Shown: positions 52,176-60,504, counted from the stretch's first letter. The stretch: 64,000 bases of DNA from Eikenella halliae (GCF_001648475.1 NZ_LXSQ01000019.1:53056-117055), one strand, 5' to 3'. Translations and numbers: made by a program. Notes: generated by a model not told the origin, from the sequence alone.

Positions 52176-52688
52176 ATGAGCCGCAGCCAAGACAACTGGG
52201 TAGCCATGGGCTATGTGAAAGGCGCTTTCGGCATCAAAGGCTGGGTAAAAGTGGCCGCCGATACCGAATATGCCGACAGCCTGCTGGACTACCCTGTATG
52301 GCAGCTGAGCAAAGATGGCGTTTCCCGCAGTTATACGCTGGAAAACGGCCAGGTGGCCGGCGGTGAATTGCAGGTAAAATTTGCCGAAATCAGCGACCGC
52401 GATGCCGCACAGCTGTTGCGCGGCTACACCATCGAAATCAAACGCAGCGATTTTGAGCCCGCCCAAGAAGGCGAATACTACTGGGCCGACTTGGTCGGCT
52501 TGACAGTATACAACCGACAAAACGAGCTCATCGGCACAGTAAGCAGCCTGATGGAAACCGGTGCGCACGATATTTTGGTGGTAGATGGTGAGCATGGCCG
52601 CAAACTGATTCCGTTTGTCGACCACTACATCGACAATGTGGATTTGGAACAAGGCAGCATCATTGCCGATTGGGGCTTGGATTACTGA
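52176..52688 (+). CDS. rimM: Ribosome maturation factor RimM
   Basis: 170 residues. N-terminal RimM domain (VAMGYVKGAFGIKGWVKVAADT) and C-terminal PRC-barrel (GEYYWADLVGLTVYN, LIGTVSSLMETGAHDILVV, LIPFVDHYIDNVD). It binds uS19 and matures the 30S head. It starts 16 bases after rpsP; its TGA stop overlaps the trmD ATG by one base. Confidence 0.97.
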   Translation: MSRSQDNWVAMGYVKGAFGIKGWVKVAADTEYADSLLDYPVWQLSKDGVSRSYTLENGQVAGGELQVKFAEISDRDAAQLLRGYTIEIKRSDFEPAQEGEYYWADLVGLTVYNRQNELIGTVSSLMETGAHDILVVDGEHGRKLIPFVDHYIDNVDLEQGSIIADWGLDY

Positions 52689-53431
52689 TGTATATCCAAG
52701 CCGTTACCCTGTTTGGTGAGATGTTCCGCAGCATCACCGACTACGGCGTAACCGGCCGGGCCCTGCAACGCGGTTTATGGCAGTTCAACAGCATCAACCC
52801 GCGCCGGTTTGCCGACAACAAATTGGGCTACATCGACGACAGGCCTTTTGGCGGCGGCCCCGGCATGATTATGATGGCCGAACCGCTGCAATCAGCAATC
52901 GATGCCGCCAAAGCGCAGCATAACGGCAAAGTGGTTTACCTCAGCCCGCAAGGCAGCCCGTTCACGCATCAAAAAGCAGCCGAACTGGCTAAACTGGACG
53001 GTTTGATTTTGGTGTGTGGCCGCTACGAAGGCATAGACGAGCGCCTGTTAAGCAGCGCCATTGATGAAGAAATCAGCATTGGTGACTTTGTGGTATCTGG
53101 AGGCGAATTGCCGGCCATGATGCTGATGGATGCAGTGTTGAGGCTGATCCCTGGCGTACTGGGCGATGCCGATTCAGCCGGACAGGATTCGTTTGCCAAT
53201 GGCCTTTTAGACTGCCCGCACTACACCCGCCCGATAGAATTTCAGGGCATGACCGTGCCCGCTGTATTGCGCAGCGGCAACCATGCCCTGATTGCGGAAT
53301 GGCGCTTAGAACAAGCGTTGCGCCGCACCCTGCAGCGTCGGCCAGACCTTTTGGCCGACCGCGCATTAACCCCAGAGGAATCTAGGCTCCTGCAAAAAAT
53401 TCAGCAGGAGGAACGAGATATCCCATCATAA
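52688..53431 (+). CDS. trmD: tRNA (guanine-37-N1)-methyltransferase
   Basis: 247 residues from ATG 52688. SPOUT enzyme that methylates G37 in tRNAs reading CUN, CCN and CGG and prevents frameshifts. It has the knot motifs YLSPQGSPFTHQKAAELA, LVCGRYEGIDERLL, EISIGDFVVSGGELPAMMLMDAV and IPGVLGD, and the catalytic Asp in GDADSAGQDSF. The C-terminal helical domain ends in PDLLADRALTPEES. Translationally coupled to rimM. Usual length. Confidence 0.98.
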   Translation: MYIQAVTLFGEMFRSITDYGVTGRALQRGLWQFNSINPRRFADNKLGYIDDRPFGGGPGMIMMAEPLQSAIDAAKAQHNGKVVYLSPQGSPFTHQKAAELAKLDGLILVCGRYEGIDERLLSSAIDEEISIGDFVVSGGELPAMMLMDAVLRLIPGVLGDADSAGQDSFANGLLDCPHYTRPIEFQGMTVPAVLRSGNHALIAEWRLEQALRRTLQRRPDLLADRALTPEESRLLQKIQQEERDIPS

Positions 53432-53448
53432 ACTTAAGGACTATAGCA

Positions 53449-53820
53449 ATGAACTTGATTCAACAGCTCGAACAGGAAGAAATCGCCCGTTTGAACAAAA
53501 CCATCCCCGAATTCGCTCCCGGCGACACCGTATCCGTTTCTGTGCGCGTAACCGAGGGTAACCGTACCCGTCTGCAAGCCTACGAAGGCGTGGTAATTTC
53601 CCGCCGCAACCGTGGCCTGAACAGCAATTTCATCGTGCGCAAAATCTCCAGCGGTGAAGGTGTGGAGCGTACTTTCCAGCTATATTCTCCCAACGTGGAA
53701 AAAATCGAAGTGAAACGCCGTGGCCACGTTCGTCGTGCCAAACTGTACTACCTGCGCGGCCTCACCGGTAAAGCTGCCCGCATCAAAGAAAAACTGCCTG
53801 GCCGCAAACAGGAAGATTAA
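53449..53820 (+). CDS. rplS: 50S ribosomal protein bL19
   Basis: 123 residues; PEFAPGDTVSVSVRVTEG, RLQAYEGVVISRRNRG and GVERTFQLYSPNVEKIEVKRRG are the bL19 core. It sits at the subunit interface. Last gene of the operon; an intrinsic terminator follows 15 bases later. Confidence 0.98.
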   Translation: MNLIQQLEQEEIARLNKTIPEFAPGDTVSVSVRVTEGNRTRLQAYEGVVISRRNRGLNSNFIVRKISSGEGVERTFQLYSPNVEKIEVKRRGHVRRAKLYYLRGLTGKAARIKEKLPGRKQED

Positions 53821-53835
53821 TCTTTGCTGTTATCA

Positions 53836-53863
53836 AAAACCTGCCCGCTGCGGCAGGTTTTTG
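53836..53863 (+). terminator. Terminator of the rpsP operon
   Basis: AAAACCTGCC, six-base loop, GGCAGGTTTTT. The following DNA to 54107 holds uptake sequences and a weak CTAACGAAGTTGGGGCT-type repeat, no gene. Confidence 0.85.
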
Positions 53864-54107
53864 TTTGCAGATTAGGTTAACGACTGGCTCTAGCATAGAA
53901 AAAGGCTACCTGAAAGAGCAGCCCTAACGAAGTTGGGGCTCCACGCAGCACAGTTTCTGCATGGCAGATGAGCAAACCCATTTAACTTTCGCTACGGTGT
54001 CAGTTCATCTTACTGTGTTCCTATACCGTCTGCACCCCATCACCTTCATCGAAAGCCAACTCGGCTTGCTATATATTTTCAGGTAGCCTGAAACCTTATT
54101 CCCGTTA

Positions 54108-54211
54108 TATAGTGAATTAACAAAAACCAGTACAGCGTTGCCTCGCCTTGCCGTACTATCTGTACTGTCTGCGGCTCGCCGCCTTGTCCTGATTTTTGTT
54201 AATCCACTATA
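54108..54211. repeat. Short Correia-type element, TTAACAAAAA arm type (104 bp)
   Basis: TATAGTGAATTAACAAAAAC at the left and ...TTTTTGTTAATCCACTATA at the right. Its right end overlaps the last codon of the MerR-family gene and gives it a TAG stop (54207-54209, minus strand). Confidence 0.9.
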
Positions 54212-54554
54212 TTTTTCCCTCCGCTACCAGCAAATCGGCTAGTAGCTGTTCCGATTGGCGCAGGCTCTCGATTTGGCTGCCGATATGTGCGAGTGTGTCG
54301 GCCAGTTTGCCGCGCAACGCTGGGCAAAAGTCTTGCGGCTCGTCGTTTAGGCAGTCGCGCATTAGGGCAATGTCTTTCAGGGCGAGGCCGGCGCGGTTAA
54401 GCAGCACCACCTTGCGGGCAAAGCCGATGTCTTGCTCGCGGTATTCCCGATAACCGCCCGGTGTGCGCGCAGGCACAAGGATGCCGGCACCCTCATAAAA
54501 CCGCAGCATCCGCACACTGATGCCGCTTCGCTTGGCAAATTCGCCGATTTTCAT
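54207..54554 (-). CDS. MerR family transcriptional regulator
   Basis: 115 residues. Winged helix at the N-terminus (MKIGEFAKRSGISVRMLRFYEGAGIL), second HTH part (GYREYREQDIGFARKVVLLNRAGLALKDI) and a dimer coiled coil (ALRGKLADTLAHIGSQIESLRQSEQLLADLL). There is one Cys (DFCPALRG) but no metal-binding loop, so it fits the redox or small-molecule branch. It is divergent from the alpha/beta hydrolase gene, whose promoter has the MerR-type 19-bp spacer. The stop codon lies in a Correia element, so the last residues may be altered. Confidence 0.92.
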   Translation of the reverse strand: MKIGEFAKRSGISVRMLRFYEGAGILVPARTPGGYREYREQDIGFARKVVLLNRAGLALKDIALMRDCLNDEPQDFCPALRGKLADTLAHIGSQIESLRQSEQLLADLLVAEGKI

Positions 54555-54555
54555 C

Positions 54556-54586
54556 TTGACCCTTACACTGTGTCATTCTGTAAGCT
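54556..54586 (+). promoter_or_regulatory. MerR-type promoter with 19-bp spacer and operator dyad
   Basis: -35 TTGACC (54556-54561), spacer of 19 bases, -10 TAAGCT (54581-54586). Inside lies the dyad CTTACA (54562-54567) and TGTAAG (54579-54584). An over-long spacer with a central dyad is the mark of promoters that MerR regulators untwist to activate. Confidence 0.65.
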
Positions 54587-54622
54587 CCCATCCATTGTAA
54601 ACAAACAGGAGCACCCATCCCC

Positions 54623-55303
54623 ATGAACCGCAGACAATTTTGTGCCGCTGCAGGCGCGGGCGTATTGCTGGCAGGCTGCAAAAACCTAGCCAAACCGCAG
54701 AACGAGCCTGTACGCGTGTTTATCATTCACGGCTACGGCGCCACAGTGGCCGACCATTGGTTTCCATGGCTGGCACGGCAACTGCAGCAACAAGGCATAA
54801 CCGCCCTGCCCGTTGCGCTGCCCGACAGTATGCAGCCCGATTACCACCGCTGGCAAGATGCGCTCTCGCAGGCAGTAAGCATGCCGTCCGGGCGCACAAT
54901 CTTAGTGGCACACAGCCTGGGCACGATTTCATTGCTGCATTATCTGAGCCGAGTTCGCCCGCACAAAGTAGGCGGGCTGGTGCTGGTGTCTGCCTTCGGC
55001 GCACGCGTTCCCACGCTGCCGCAGATTAACGGTTTTAATGTAGACAACTATGTCGACCAGTGCCCGGTAGATTTTGCCGCCATCCGCCAAATGACGAGCC
55101 GGATTGCCTTATTTACCGCCGATAACGACGATATCGTGCCGCCGGAAAACACCCGCCGTTTGGTGCGGCAGTTGGACGGCAAATTGGAAGAAATTCCCGG
55201 CGGCGGCCACTTTTTGGGCAGCGAAGGTTTCACCGAATTTCCGCAGGTATTGCAAGCGGTAGAACATATGGCAGCGGCCATTCAAGGAGAAAACCATGTT
55301 TAA
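54623..55303 (+). CDS. Alpha/beta hydrolase, RBBP9/YdeN-like, Tat-type lipoprotein
   Basis: 226 residues. Signal MNRRQFCAAAGAGVLLAGCK has a twin arginine and a lipobox LAGC. The hydrolase domain then runs: VFIIHGYGATVADHWFPWLARQL, VAHSLGTISLLHYL (nucleophile Ser), LVLVSAFG, FTADNDDIVPPENTRRL (Asp) and GGGHFLGSEGF (His). This is the small serine hydrolase family of RBBP9/YdeN. It is under the MerR-type promoter and overlaps an EthD-domain gene by eight bases. The substrate is unknown; the operon may deal with a small toxic compound. Confidence 0.85.
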   Translation: MNRRQFCAAAGAGVLLAGCKNLAKPQNEPVRVFIIHGYGATVADHWFPWLARQLQQQGITALPVALPDSMQPDYHRWQDALSQAVSMPSGRTILVAHSLGTISLLHYLSRVRPHKVGGLVLVSAFGARVPTLPQINGFNVDNYVDQCPVDFAAIRQMTSRIALFTADNDDIVPPENTRRLVRQLDGKLEEIPGGGHFLGSEGFTEFPQVLQAVEHMAAAIQGENHV

Positions 55304-55658
55304 AATCACCATGCTGGTGAAGAAGAAAGCCGAATTATCGCAACAAGAATTTTTGGCACACTGGGCGGCGCATTCGGCCAAAGTGTTGCAATACCAAAGC
55401 GTCCTCCACATCCGGCGCTATGCCAAAACCCTACCGCTGGATGCAGCCTCCCAGCAGGCCACACAACGGCACACCCAAGCATTCCGCTTCGATGCCATGG
55501 GCGAATTATGGGATGACAGCCGCGAAGACTTCGCCGCCGCCCGTACCACGCCGGAAGGCGCCGCCGCGCTGGCCGAGCTGCGGGCAGACGAAGTGCGTTT
55601 TGTGGATATGGCGCAATCGGTGATGTGGTTGGGTGAGGAAGAATGTGTAATTGGGTAG
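55296..55658 (+). CDS. EthD-domain protein
   Basis: 120 residues, dimeric alpha-beta barrel type. MFKITMLVKKKAELSQQEFLAHWAAHSAKVL matches the EthD start (KP..s.eeF..hW...H), with IRRYAKTLPL and a later MGELWDDSREDF and EVRFVDMAQSVMWLGEE. EthD proteins degrade or bind small organics and accompany oxidising or hydrolysing enzymes. Overlap with the hydrolase gene (8 bases) shows co-translation. The MerR regulator probably controls both. Confidence 0.8.
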   Translation: MFKITMLVKKKAELSQQEFLAHWAAHSAKVLQYQSVLHIRRYAKTLPLDAASQQATQRHTQAFRFDAMGELWDDSREDFAAARTTPEGAAALAELRADEVRFVDMAQSVMWLGEEECVIG

Positions 55659-55808
55659 CAGCCTGACAACCGACAGGCGATTACCTACTTTCCTGTTTGC
55701 AAGCCACAGCCTTGCAAAGGCGGCAGGCAAAATTGACGCCTTCCGTATGCCCGCCAACCTGCTGCGGCATCAAGAAGTATAAAAGGAAACGGCAGACTGC
55801 TTGGTTTG

Positions 55809-55900
55809 ACAGTGGATTAAAAAAGCATGCTACGGCGTTGGCTAGCCTTATCGTATGTCTGTTCTGTCTGCTGTTGGTTGCCTGATTTTCATCCACTATA
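55809..55900. repeat. Correia-like element, divergent subtype (about 92 bp)
   Basis: Left end CAGTGGATTAAAAAAGCATG, right end TGATTTTCATCCACTATA. Inside only CTACGGCGTTGGCTAGCC and TCTGTCTGCTGTTGG-like blocks remain. The rest of 55659-56105 is AT-rich with one uptake sequence (55918) and the leader of rpsO; I see no gene there. Confidence 0.65.
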
Positions 55901-56105
55901 GTCTGGAAAAACCAGTTTTCAGGTAGCCTTTTGGTTGCACCGCGGCATCATCTTGGCGCGATTTTGCCTATGCGGCTGTTTTTGGCAGCAGTTTTGTGCC
56001 ATAATCCGCGCCTGCCTGTTTCAACAGGCATTCAGGAGTTGGCGCGGGTCTTCCCGGCTCGGCCAGCTTGTCCGGCCCGCAAGGCTATATTTTTGGAGTT
56101 TTATT

Positions 56106-56375
56106 ATGGCATTAACCGTAGAACAAAAAGCGCAAATCATCAAAGATTTCCAGCGCAAAGAAGGCGATACCGGCTCTTCTGAGGTGCAGATCGCTCTCTT
56201 GACTTTCCGTATCAACGATTTGGCTCCGCACTTCAAAGCCAACCCGAAAGATTTCCACAGCCGCCGCGGCCTGCTGAAAATGGTGAGCGCCCGCCGCCGC
56301 CTGTTGGCCTACCTGCGCAACACCGATGTGGATACCTACCGCGATGTGATTACCCGCCTGAACCTGCGTAAGTAA
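56106..56375 (+). CDS. rpsO: 30S ribosomal protein uS15
   Basis: 89 residues, MALTVEQKAQIIKDFQRK-type start; GDTGSSEVQIALLTFRINDL and HFKANPKDFHSRRGLLKMVSARRRLLAYL are the 16S-binding helices. ATG 56106 follows TTTGGAGTTTTATT. The leader may fold for S15 feedback control, but I cannot show it. An intrinsic terminator follows. Confidence 0.98.
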   Translation: MALTVEQKAQIIKDFQRKEGDTGSSEVQIALLTFRINDLAPHFKANPKDFHSRRGLLKMVSARRRLLAYLRNTDVDTYRDVITRLNLRK

Positions 56376-56390
56376 TCTTTGTCCAATAAA

Positions 56391-56428
56391 AACTATGCCG
56401 CCGGAGCCTTTCGGCGGCATGGTTTTTT
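56391..56428 (+). terminator. Intrinsic terminator after rpsO
   Basis: AACTATGCCGCCG and CGGCGGCATGGTT form the stem, with TTTTTT behind. Confidence 0.85.
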
Positions 56429-56460
56429 GTTTTAGCCATACTTTAACTTGTAATCAACTC

Positions 56461-56578
56461 AGCTTCGATTTTGTCAAACCCCGATCTGCTTCACAGAAAT
56501 TCAGCTTCCCTTCAGAAGTCTCGTTTTAGCTTCGCAGAAACTTGGCTTCCCCTTAGGAAACTTCGTTTTCAGGTAGCC
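56461..56578. repeat. CTTCGCAGAAACT-type repeat cluster beside an uptake sequence
   Basis: Units such as AGCTTCGCAGAAACTTGGCT and CTTCAGAAGTCTCGTTTT run into TTTTCAGGTAGCC. Same family as at 41886. Confidence 0.6.
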
Positions 56579-56669
56579 TTTCTCTTTTCATGCCCACGCA
56601 AATTTGCGCTCTTTTATCGGCGGCGTTATATTGCCTCATGCACCAATCTTCCGCCAAAGGAGCAAAATC

Positions 56670-57710
56670 ATGGAAAAACTCACCCCGAAATCCTTCATGA
56701 TGCACCTGCTCAACGGCTCGGCCTTGGGCATTGTGGTCGCCCTTGTGCCGGGCGCGCTGTTGGGCGAATTGTTTAAGGCGCTTACGCCGTATTGCGAGCC
56801 GCTGGGCATGCTTACGCAAATGATCGGCGCCACCAACGCCATGGTCGGCATCGCTGTGGGCGTGGCCATCGGTTATATGTTTAAATTCACACCGATTGAA
56901 TCGATTTCGGTGGGGCTGGCCACCATGGCCGCCGGCGGAGCGGTGCGTTTTGCCGACGGCATCATCCAGCTCAAGGGCACGGGCGATATTTTCACCATGG
57001 TGTTCACTGCCGGCATTGCCGCCGGCCTGATTGTGCTGCTGCGCGGCAAGGTACGCGGCTATGCGATTTTGGTGGTGCCCGTGGTGAGCCTGTTTGTGGC
57101 GGGTGCGCTGGGGCGGCTGGCGTTTCCGTATTTCATCGCATTTTCGCAGCTGCTGGGCTCGTGGATTGCCCACCTGCTCACGCTGGAGCAAACGCTGATG
57201 GCGGTACTGATTGCCATCGCGTTTGCCTGCCTGATTGTGTCGCCGGTGTCTTCCGTGGGTATTGCTACGGCAATTCATTTGGCTGGCGTGGGCTCGGGTG
57301 CGGCCAATTTGGGCATTTGTGCCTGTGCGTTTTCACTGGCCGTGGCCGGGCGGCGAGTGAACCCATTGGGCACTTGCGCGGCGCATTTTGTGGGTTCGCC
57401 CAAGCTTTCTATGCCCAATATCGTGGCCAAACCCAAGCTCTTGCTGCCGATTATGCTCAATGCCGCGTTGGCCGGGGTGCTGGCTTCGCTGTTTCAAATC
57501 CAAGGCACGGAATTTAGCGCGGGCTTTGGCATCAGCGGCCTCATCGGACCGGTGAACCATTTGAAACTCGCCGGCTGGGGAGTGGGGCAACTGGCGGTGT
57601 CGCTGCTAGTGTTTGTGCTTGTGCCCGTGGCCGGAGCGTTTGCGGTGGATTGGCTGTTTGTGAATAAGCTCAAATGGATTGCGCCGGAAGATTACAAGAT
57701 TGATGTGTAA
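56670..57710 (+). CDS. PTS transporter subunit IIC-like membrane protein
   Basis: 346 residues from ATG 56670 (RBS AAAGGAGC). About nine membrane helices, rich in Gly and Ala (NGSALGIVVALVPGALLGELF, VGIAVGVAIGYMF, FTMVFTAGIAAGLIVLL, AILVVPVVSLFVAGALGRLAF, LLVFVLVPVAGAFAVDWLF). It looks like the PTS_EIIC_2 family, membrane proteins related to PTS sugar permeases; no IIA or IIB domain or gene is present, so phosphotransfer is unlikely. Conserved SPVSSVGIATAIHLAGVGSGAANLG lies in the middle. The substrate is unknown. It is a single gene. Confidence 0.75.
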   Translation: MEKLTPKSFMMHLLNGSALGIVVALVPGALLGELFKALTPYCEPLGMLTQMIGATNAMVGIAVGVAIGYMFKFTPIESISVGLATMAAGGAVRFADGIIQLKGTGDIFTMVFTAGIAAGLIVLLRGKVRGYAILVVPVVSLFVAGALGRLAFPYFIAFSQLLGSWIAHLLTLEQTLMAVLIAIAFACLIVSPVSSVGIATAIHLAGVGSGAANLGICACAFSLAVAGRRVNPLGTCAAHFVGSPKLSMPNIVAKPKLLLPIMLNAALAGVLASLFQIQGTEFSAGFGISGLIGPVNHLKLAGWGVGQLAVSLLVFVLVPVAGAFAVDWLFVNKLKWIAPEDYKIDV

Positions 57711-57805
57711 TGAAAAGAGGCTACCTGAAAAATGGACAAGCAGTTTTAACTTCGTTGAAGCTGTGCTTTCAGGTAGCCCCTTAGCATTTCTCATTAAAGA
57801 TAAAC

Positions 57806-58465
57806 ATGCGAAATAAATTGAAGCTGCATCAATTGTATAGCCAAGTAATTCGGGAAGGATTGCCCTTCTCCTATTTAGTTGAATGGGCAGATCAGCAACT
57901 GATGATGGGCAACATTAATGATGCAATTATCCGTTTATCGCTTGCAGATAGCCGTGAGCAGGCAATATCGGCAGTAGTCGCTCTTTTGGGAACGAGCATT
58001 TTGCTGAACGAGCCCATACTGTTGCCGGAAATCTCGATTCTTTCCCAAGCATACGTATTGGGTGTGCATGAGCAGTGTATAGAATATCAGGCGGATAGAG
58101 TATTGATTTGGTGCCCATATGCCCAAGGCCAGCCTGTACCTGAAAAAATCAAGCCTGAATGGATACGGCAGCTACAGGCAATATTTGCTGCAACGGATGT
58201 CATCAAACAGGGGTTGTTTCAGTATTGCACACAAGACTTTCCCGATATTTTGGAGGCTTACCGGGAAGCTGAATGCGAAGATTATGCTTGGCAGGTAGTG
58301 GGAATCCGCTTGGATGAAAGTGGGCAGCAGATAGTGTTGACATTAATGCCCAATCTTGACTTTGCTGCGGAGGAGTATGGTTTGCCGGATTGGCCGGTTG
58401 ATACGCTTTATATCGATTTACAGTGTGAGTCGGATAAAATAAAGATTAGTAGAATTTATGATTGA
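57806..58465 (+). CDS. Hypothetical protein, AT-rich
   Basis: 219 residues, no signal or membrane segment. N-terminal helices (LKLHQLYSQVIREGLPFSYLVEWADQQLM) and a middle region (EPILLPEISILSQAYVLGVHEQCIEYQADRVLIWCPYAQ), ending in strands (LDESGQQIVLTLMPNLDF, VDTLYIDLQC). The composition is more AT-rich than the core genes next to it. The gene is bracketed by uptake sequences, so it may be transferred cargo. It resembles in style the immunity-type genes elsewhere in this window, but I cannot assign a family. It ends six bases before the methyltransferase. Confidence 0.65.
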   Translation: MRNKLKLHQLYSQVIREGLPFSYLVEWADQQLMMGNINDAIIRLSLADSREQAISAVVALLGTSILLNEPILLPEISILSQAYVLGVHEQCIEYQADRVLIWCPYAQGQPVPEKIKPEWIRQLQAIFAATDVIKQGLFQYCTQDFPDILEAYREAECEDYAWQVVGIRLDESGQQIVLTLMPNLDFAAEEYGLPDWPVDTLYIDLQCESDKIKISRIYD

Positions 58466-58471
58466 TCGATT

Positions 58472-59263
58472 ATGAACACCATCGAATCCGCCCAAAACCC
58501 CGCACTCAAACATCTGGCCAAACTACTGCGCAGCGCCCGTACGCGCCGCGAGAGTGGGCAGGCCGTGCTGGAAGGGGCGCATTTGCTCTCCGCCTATTTG
58601 CAGGCGGGCGGGCAGGTGTTGCAAGTTTATGTGCCAGTAAGCAAAATGCAGCAGCCGGAAACTGCGCGGCTGCTCGCGCAGCTGCCACCCGAACGGGTGG
58701 TGCAGACGGCGGGCGCGGCCTTGCAGAAAATCACCAGCCTCACCGATGCCGAAGAAATCACCGCGCTGATTGCGCTGCCGCCTGCCGAGCCGTTTGATGC
58801 CGGGGCCGATTGTGTGGTGCTGGAGCGTATTCAAGACCCGGGCAATATTGGCACGATTCTGCGCAGCGCGGCAGCGGCGGGCGTGGGGCAGGTGGTGCTT
58901 TCTGCCGATTGTGCCGATGCGTGGTCGCCCAAGGTGTTACGCGCGGGCATGGGGGCGCATTTTGCGTTACGTTTGTTTGTTGAGCCGGATTTGGCGGCGT
59001 GGCGGGAACGATGCCGCGTGCCGCTGCTGGCCACCGCGCTGCGCCGCAACAGCGTGAACCTGTATGATTGCGATTTGCGCGCGCCTGCCGCCTGGCTGTT
59101 TGGCAACGAAGGTGCGGGCGTGAGCGAAACTATGCTGGCGGCAGCCAGCCGCCTCGTGCATATTCCGATAGCAGAGCAAACCGAATCGCTGAACGTGGCG
59201 ATGGCGGCCACCGTTTGCCTGTTTGAGCAGATGCGGCAGCGGTTGCAGCAAGGTGGGGATTGA
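58472..59263 (+). CDS. TrmH/SpoU-type RNA 2'-O-methyltransferase
   Basis: 263 residues. N-terminal substrate-binding domain (LKHLAKLLRSARTRRESGQAVLEGAHLL, ERVVQTAGAALQKITSL) and the SPOUT knot: LERIQDPGNIGTILRSAAAAGV, FGNEGAGVSETMLAA and IPIAEQTESLNVAMAATVCLFE, the three SpoU motifs. It uses SAM to methylate a ribose in rRNA or tRNA; the exact target cannot be told. Compared with RlmB the N-terminal domain is similar in length. It begins six bases after the AT-rich hypothetical gene. Confidence 0.92.
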   Translation: MNTIESAQNPALKHLAKLLRSARTRRESGQAVLEGAHLLSAYLQAGGQVLQVYVPVSKMQQPETARLLAQLPPERVVQTAGAALQKITSLTDAEEITALIALPPAEPFDAGADCVVLERIQDPGNIGTILRSAAAAGVGQVVLSADCADAWSPKVLRAGMGAHFALRLFVEPDLAAWRERCRVPLLATALRRNSVNLYDCDLRAPAAWLFGNEGAGVSETMLAAASRLVHIPIAEQTESLNVAMAATVCLFEQMRQRLQQGGD

Positions 59264-59319
59264 AATTAAGAAGGCTGTAGAGAAAGCTAAGTCGGCCTGC
59301 TGTATAGTTTCCGGATAAG

Positions 59320-59364
59320 GGGCTACCTGAAAGCGTTCGCCCTGCAGGGATTTTCAGGTAGCCT
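59320..59364. terminator. Spaced inverted uptake-sequence pair
   Basis: GGGCTACCTGAAAG and TTTTCAGGTAGCC, 20 bases apart, between the convergent methyltransferase gene and tpx. Confidence 0.55.
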
Positions 59365-59436
59365 TCTATATCGCCCCAAAGCGAAACCGCCTGCATTGAT
59401 TGTATGCAGGCGGTTTCGCTTTGGCTTGGCGCCGGG

Positions 59437-59931
59437 TTACAGCACGGCCAGGGCGGCATCGTAGTTGGGCTCTTGGCCGATTTCGGGCACGAGTTCGGCA
59501 TGCAGCACTTTGTTGTTTTCATCCAGTACCACCACGGCGCGGGCGGTGAGGCCGCGCAGCGGGGTGTCGGCCAGGGTGATGCCGTAGTCGGCGCCGAAGC
59601 TGCTGCGGAAGCTGGAGAGCGTTACCACGTTTTCAATGCCTTCCGCGCCGCAGAAACGGGAAAGGGCAAAGGGCAGGTCGGCGGAAATGCACAGCACCAC
59701 GGCGTTTTGCAGCGCGGCAGCGCGTTGGTTGAAGGTACGCACGGATTGGGCGCACACGCCGGTGTCGATGCTGGGGAAAATGTTGAGCACTTTGCGTTTG
59801 CCGGCAAAGTCGGCCAAGGTTTTGTCGGACAAATCGGCGGCGGTGAGGGTGAAGGCGGGAGCGGCGGCGCCAACGGCGGGCAGGTTGCCTACGGTGTTGG
59901 CGGGCGTGCCGCGAAAGGTGATGTTTGCCAT
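59437..59931 (-). CDS. tpx: Thiol peroxidase Tpx
   Basis: 164 residues from ATG 59931 with AAGGATAGCAAA upstream; an ATG further up does not fit the family. Atypical 2-Cys peroxiredoxin. Peroxidatic C60 in FPSIDTGVCAQSVRTFN and resolving C94 in LPFALSRFCGAEGIENV, both at the usual places. It removes peroxides with thioredoxin. It is the second peroxidase in the window beside Bcp, each in a separate unit. Confidence 0.97.
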   Translation of the reverse strand: MANITFRGTPANTVGNLPAVGAAAPAFTLTAADLSDKTLADFAGKRKVLNIFPSIDTGVCAQSVRTFNQRAAALQNAVVLCISADLPFALSRFCGAEGIENVVTLSSFRSSFGADYGITLADTPLRGLTARAVVVLDENNKVLHAELVPEIGQEPNYDAALAVL

Positions 59932-60030
59932 TTTGCTATCCTTTTCTTGATGTTGATGAAGGTTGATACTGCGCGGCGAAGGATAGTGCTTTTTTGGCAG
60001 CTTGCCAAGCAGGCCGCCAGAAGGCATGGG

Positions 60031-60504
60031 TTATCGGGATGAGAAGGCCTGAAAAATAGCGTTTGAATTAAGCTCCTGCACCGTTTGGGCTTCTACGCTC
60101 CCGTCATCATCAACCACGCTAACAAAGAAGCAGATTCGCCCGGCATCGGCAATCTCTTGCCCGCCAAGAAAATTTTTTAATTCTTTCAACGCGCCGACAA
60201 ACAGGGGCAGCATGTCGTTTTTGAGACATTTTTGTTTTTCAATCAGCCGAGCCGTAATCTTTTTATCGACTTCGGATAAGGCGGAGCTGGGCAAATCGGA
60301 ACTGTCCAGCTCCCATTCGTCGGCATACCAATTCGGCTCTCGGTTGCGTTTGGTATAAGCTGCGATTTTCATGGCAACGTTGCCGAAATCGCTTCCCGTA
60401 ACCAAAGTGCAGCCGTAAATTTCCCGCCCTTTCGCCAGTTTGGCCAATTGCAGAAAATCGTCTTTTACTGCTTGGAACAAGATATTTTTTATCATATTGC
60501 GCAT
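60031..60504 (-). CDS. Hypothetical protein, DUF4303-like
   Basis: 157 residues. ILFQAVKDDFLQLAKLAKGREIYGCTLVTGSDFGNVAMKIAAYT at the N-terminus, then RNREPNWYADEWELDSSDLP, and a late FVGALKELKNFLGGQ. The layout (N-terminal helix, CTLVT strand, W-x-x-x-EW) resembles DUF4303, a group often found among toxin-immunity genes; the match is from memory and weak. Start ATG 60504 or 60495. It stands between tpx and the oxidoreductase with an uptake sequence upstream. Confidence 0.55.
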   Translation of the reverse strand: MRNMIKNILFQAVKDDFLQLAKLAKGREIYGCTLVTGSDFGNVAMKIAAYTKRNREPNWYADEWELDSSDLPSSALSEVDKKITARLIEKQKCLKNDMLPLFVGALKELKNFLGGQEIADAGRICFFVSVVDDDGSVEAQTVQELNSNAIFQAFSSR

